DNA from: CALOCY01 sp942491975 | GTDB lineage: Bacteria > Bacteroidota > Bacteroidia > Bacteroidales > Prolixibacteraceae | Direction: 5' to 3' | Assembly: GCA_942491975.1 (NCBI GenBank) | Contig: CALOCY010000004.1 | Location: forward strand, 2,170,001-2,234,000 | DNA: 64,000 nucleotides | Translations under genes and position numbers: made by a program | Notes under the pieces: generated by a model | What the model saw: the letters and a program-made list of their open reading frames with translations, nothing else | Database searches by the model: none | Told to the model about the DNA's origin: nothing | Shown here: one piece after another, positions 61,487 to 64,000 of the stretch | How positions within the stretch are numbered: the first letter of the stretch is position 1 | Layout: every line of letters starts with the position of its first letter

Positions 61487-61906
61487 TTAAGCTAAGAGGT
61501 AATCGTCATCCGGGCTGCTGTAGTAGTGCCTTTGGAAGATGAAAAAGTGAGATAACAACATCATCGGAAGTTGTGTTTTCAATGATTTGGTTTTCAACAA
61601 TTGAAAAGCTTTGGTGTTGTGATGATGTTGTACAAATTTACTGAGTGTGCACCCAAAAAGTTGTTTCGATGACAATTTTTGAGCTGCTATTTTCAGGTTA
61701 AATGTCTGGGTTGAATTGTAGAGGTAAGCACTTTCCGGTTCAACATCTTTTGTGTCGGGTAGTTCCTGTATATCTTCAGGAAAAAAAGAGGCTTCTCTTT
61801 CATAATACATATCAAAAAGGCCTGCAATGCAGATCACTGCAGCAAAGAAGACCAGCCGGGCAACGTTCTTTTTCGATATGTATTTAACAAGCTTCATGAA
61901 CAGCAT
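61487..61906 (-). CDS. small membrane protein of unknown function
   Basis: A 139-residue protein with one N-terminal TM segment (LVFFAAVICIAGLFDMYY) and a C-terminal soluble or amphipathic region with KLSSKQLFGCTLSKFVQHH and FIFQRHYYSSPDDDYLLA. I do not recognise a family. Small proteins of this type, with an N-terminal TM helix and the QRHYYS end, are conserved in Bacteroidota in my recollection. It lies between the secDF start and the aspartyl protease gene. Confidence 0.65.
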   Translation of the reverse strand: MLFMKLVKYISKKNVARLVFFAAVICIAGLFDMYYEREASFFPEDIQELPDTKDVEPESAYLYNSTQTFNLKIAAQKLSSKQLFGCTLSKFVQHHHNTKAFQLLKTKSLKTQLPMMLLSHFFIFQRHYYSSPDDDYLLA

Positions 61907-61982
61907 TCCTCAAATTCGCCCAAATATACGATATTGTTTAAATAATTCCTAGTTCAAAATTTTATAACCCTCTTGGGAATTA

Positions 61983-62417
61983 TCAATTATTCTTCAAGGA
62001 CAGGACACTTTTTTCATAATCGATAACTGCCCCGTATTTTTTCAACAGGTCACTTCCGATAAGCCCGGAGATTTTCATCGCTGAATATTTTTCATACAGC
62101 ACATTGATATGATCCAGGTCAATTAATGCAACAATCGTGTTTTCAACGACAAAACCTCCCACATCCAGCTTTTCAATTTTCCCTACTTTCAGGTCAAGTT
62201 GTGTACCCTGAATCCCGGCACTCTGAATATCACTGCTATCAATGGTTTCATCTTCCTGATAGTATTTGTCAAGCGATGCGTCCATTACCGAACGTGATGC
62301 ACCGGTGTCAATCACCCACCAGGTTTTTAGCAAATCATTAATCACCACCTCTACCAGCAAATGGTAATTACAGGTATCAAGTTCAACAGTATTTACAGGA
62401 ATTTCCACGATCAACAT
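61983..62417 (-). CDS. retropepsin-like aspartyl protease
   Basis: A ~144-residue single-domain aspartyl protease. The active motif is VIDTGASRSVMDAS near residue 33 (D-T-G-A), and the flap region follows with GGFVVENTIVALID. The second half has SGLIGSDLLKKYGAVIDY. The frame stays open 60 codons further upstream, but that stretch crosses a terminator-like hairpin at 62426-62446, so I start at MLIVEIPVNTVE. Such proteins must dimerise to be active. Function unknown. Confidence 0.85.
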   Translation of the reverse strand: MLIVEIPVNTVELDTCNYHLLVEVVINDLLKTWWVIDTGASRSVMDASLDKYYQEDETIDSSDIQSAGIQGTQLDLKVGKIEKLDVGGFVVENTIVALIDLDHINVLYEKYSAMKISGLIGSDLLKKYGAVIDYEKSVLSLKNN

Positions 62418-62425
62418 AAAAAATA

Positions 62426-62446
62426 TCCCGGCAAAATGACCGGGAC
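62426..62446 (-). terminator. terminator of mdh
   Basis: TCCCGG pairs with CCGGGA around a nine-base loop; the minus strand then runs TATTTTTTATG. It lies about 200 bases past the mdh stop and just ahead of the aspartyl protease start. Confidence 0.65.
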
Positions 62447-62646
62447 AGCAAATTAAGAAGATTATCTGTTTTATCAAAATACCCTGGTGTCGTATCATGC
62501 GTAAAATGATGTATAAGCCGCAATTATTTTTTGTGTTTTGCAAAATGAGAAAAAGTAAGCATAGCCGGGCTACGTGAATCTTTTTATCATGAAGCAAAAA
62601 CGGAAAAGAATAAGGTTTGGTGCGTCAGTTTATACTTGGCATGACA

Positions 62647-63585
62647 CTAGTCAAACAGGTGCATCCCGTCAAGCAGGTGCATTACCCCTTTTACAGATTC
62701 AGCCGAATTGTCGAGCAGTTGTTGCTCTTTGGCATTCAATTTAACTTTTATGATTTGCTCAACGCCATTTTTGCCCAGCTTGACCGGAACACCTACAAAA
62801 AGATTGTTCAGCCCATATTCTCCCTCCAGCTTTACGCAACAGGGGAAAATACGTTTTTGATCCAATACAATGGCTTCTACCATTTGTGCTGCAGCTGCTC
62901 CCGGTGCGTACCAGGCCGATGTGCCCATCAGGTTAACCAGTTCCCCGCCACCTTTCTTCGTACGTTCAATAATGGCATTGAGTTGCTTTTCCTCAATCAG
63001 TTCGGTTACCGGGATACCCGAAACAGTAGTGTAACGCGGAAGCGGCACCATTGTGTCGCCATGCCCCCCCATCAATAGTGCCTGAATATCTTTGGGGTTC
63101 ACATCGAGTGCTTCAGCAAGAAATGCACGATAACGCGCCGTATCCAGGATGCCGGCCATGCCCATTACTTCATTTTTTGCTTTTTTAGCTGCAAGAAATG
63201 CCGCATAGGTCATCACATCCAAGGGGTTTGAGACGATGATAATTTTGGCTTCAGGAGAGTGTTTTATACTATTTTCCGTTACTGTTTTTACAATTTCGGC
63301 ATTGATTGAAATCAGGTCGTCACGGGTCATCCCCGGCTTACGGGGAATACCTGAAGTGATAACAATCACTTCGGAACCTGCGGTCTTTTCATAATCATTT
63401 GTAGAGCCTGTTATGCGGGTATCATAATAGCTAACAGGAGACGTTTGCCATAAATCAAGTGCTTTCCCCTCAGGTAAACCTTCTTTAATATCAACAAGGA
63501 CAACCTCTTTTACAATGCCTTTCCGAGCTACTTCCTGAGCGCAGGTAGCACCCACATTTCCGGCACCAATAATAGTTACCTTCAT
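62647..63585 (-). CDS. mdh: malate dehydrogenase
   Basis: A 312-residue NAD-dependent dehydrogenase of the LDH-like MDH type. The NAD loop is IGAGNVGATCAQEVA at the start, the active-site loop includes ITSGIPRKPGMTRDDL with the substrate Arg, and the catalytic His is in MGGHGDTMVPL near residue 175. It interconverts malate and oxaloacetate in the reductive or oxidative TCA branch that leads to succinate and propionate. Start matches the family. Confidence 0.95.
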   Translation of the reverse strand: MKVTIIGAGNVGATCAQEVARKGIVKEVVLVDIKEGLPEGKALDLWQTSPVSYYDTRITGSTNDYEKTAGSEVIVITSGIPRKPGMTRDDLISINAEIVKTVTENSIKHSPEAKIIIVSNPLDVMTYAAFLAAKKAKNEVMGMAGILDTARYRAFLAEALDVNPKDIQALLMGGHGDTMVPLPRYTTVSGIPVTELIEEKQLNAIIERTKKGGGELVNLMGTSAWYAPGAAAAQMVEAIVLDQKRIFPCCVKLEGEYGLNNLFVGVPVKLGKNGVEQIIKVKLNAKEQQLLDNSAESVKGVMHLLDGMHLFD

Positions 63586-63710
63586 AGCCTGTGATTTCTA
63601 ATTAAAAATGAAGATCAAAAACTCCACATACATATTACACAACAGAAGGCACAAATATATAATAGCCATCCGCTTCGTTGTAAAACCCCATCTCTAATTA
63701 ACACTTAAGG

Positions 63711-64000
63711 TTACGATTTGTTAACAATCAACTGATAATTTTCATGCTCTTCGGGCTGATAAAGTAATATTCTGTCCCCCTCCTCCAATCCTTCTCCCAC
63801 AATTACAGATTCTTCGTTCTCAACACCTGTGTTTATCACCTGTTTTACAATGTCTCCCTTCTTTTTCAGAAAGACATACCTGAACCCGTTCTCGTAAAAT
63901 ACTGCTTTCAACGGAATAGCTAATGTATCCGGATAATTGGACACGTAGATGGCATTCATTGTATTCATATTGGGCTTCAGGTTTTCATTTTGCTGATTGA
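63711..64000 (-). CDS. efflux RND/HlyD-type periplasmic adaptor, 5' partial
   Basis: C-terminal 96 residues of a membrane-fusion protein. The frame remains open to the window edge (ENLKPNMNTM), so the true start is outside. LAIPLKAVFYENGFRYVFLKK and the VNTGVENEESVIVGEGLEEGDRILL match the beta-barrel and membrane-proximal parts of MFP adaptors. It would link an RND or ABC exporter to an outer-membrane channel. Confidence 0.82.
   Translation of the reverse strand, partial: NQQNENLKPNMNTMNAIYVSNYPDTLAIPLKAVFYENGFRYVFLKKKGDIVKQVINTGVENEESVIVGEGLEEGDRILLYQPEEHENYQLIVNKS

Overview
This 64 kb window reads as chromosome of a Bacteroidota bacterium, most likely an anaerobic or facultative Bacteroidales-type lineage; genus and species cannot be told from the sequence alone. 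The signs are TAnnTTTG-type -7 promoter elements, a type IX secretion C-terminal sorting domain, a fused SecDF, DUF3109 and DUF4105 proteins, small secreted acidic proteins, and housekeeping genes of Bacteroidota style. Most genes lie on the minus strand.

Layout. 1-1.8 kb: end of a biotin-dependent acyl-CoA carboxylase operon. 1.9-14 kb: housekeeping genes (ispE, gcvP, a glyoxalase-II-like hydrolase, pcm, an acyl-CoA ligase, a FKBP-TPR protein, a DUF3109 protein, gpmI) with a secreted WM-repeat protein and an outer-membrane protein. 14-19.8 kb: an OmpA-like lipoprotein, then a zinc/manganese uptake locus (His-rich membrane protein, coiled-coil outer-membrane protein, binding protein, two permeases, no ATPase). 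19.2-24.2 kb: a transposon-scarred accessory stretch with a MITE-like repeat, palindrome-rich spacer, an AT-rich gene of unknown function, a SAM methyltransferase and a complete IS4-family element.

24.3-33.4 kb is the most unusual block: a putative electron-transfer and sulfur-trafficking operon. It encodes a QmoC-like membrane subunit, an HdrA with a C-terminal winged-helix-like tail, an HdrA interrupted by an NfnB/GltD module, an MvhD-like protein, TusA and a DsrE-family protein. Five of its spacers carry the same G/T-rich then C/A-rich inverted low-complexity repeat. A Crp/Fnr regulator is divergent, with two tandem TGTGA-type sites between the two transcripts.

33.6-47.8 kb: tRNA-Phe, clpB, hsp20, bacteriohemerythrin, an M16 peptidase, an O-methyltransferase, a histidine kinase, a Gly-Leu-Gly tRNA cluster, mutS, a T9SS-exported deacetylase-like protein and a DUF4105 protein. 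47.9-51.1 kb: a second system of interest, a LexA-like XRE/S24 repressor divergent from a radical-SAM DNA-repair-type gene and its DUF4130 partner, with two perfect ACTAA-N5-TTAGT sites over the repressor promoter; this looks like a self-contained damage-inducible module. 51.2-64 kb: a TPR histidine kinase, trmN6-like methyltransferase, alpha/beta hydrolase lipoprotein, LolD-type ATPase, Na/Ca exchanger, TatA, SecDF, small membrane and retropepsin-like proteins, mdh, and the end of an efflux adaptor. All functional calls rest on motif recognition by eye; no database search was run.
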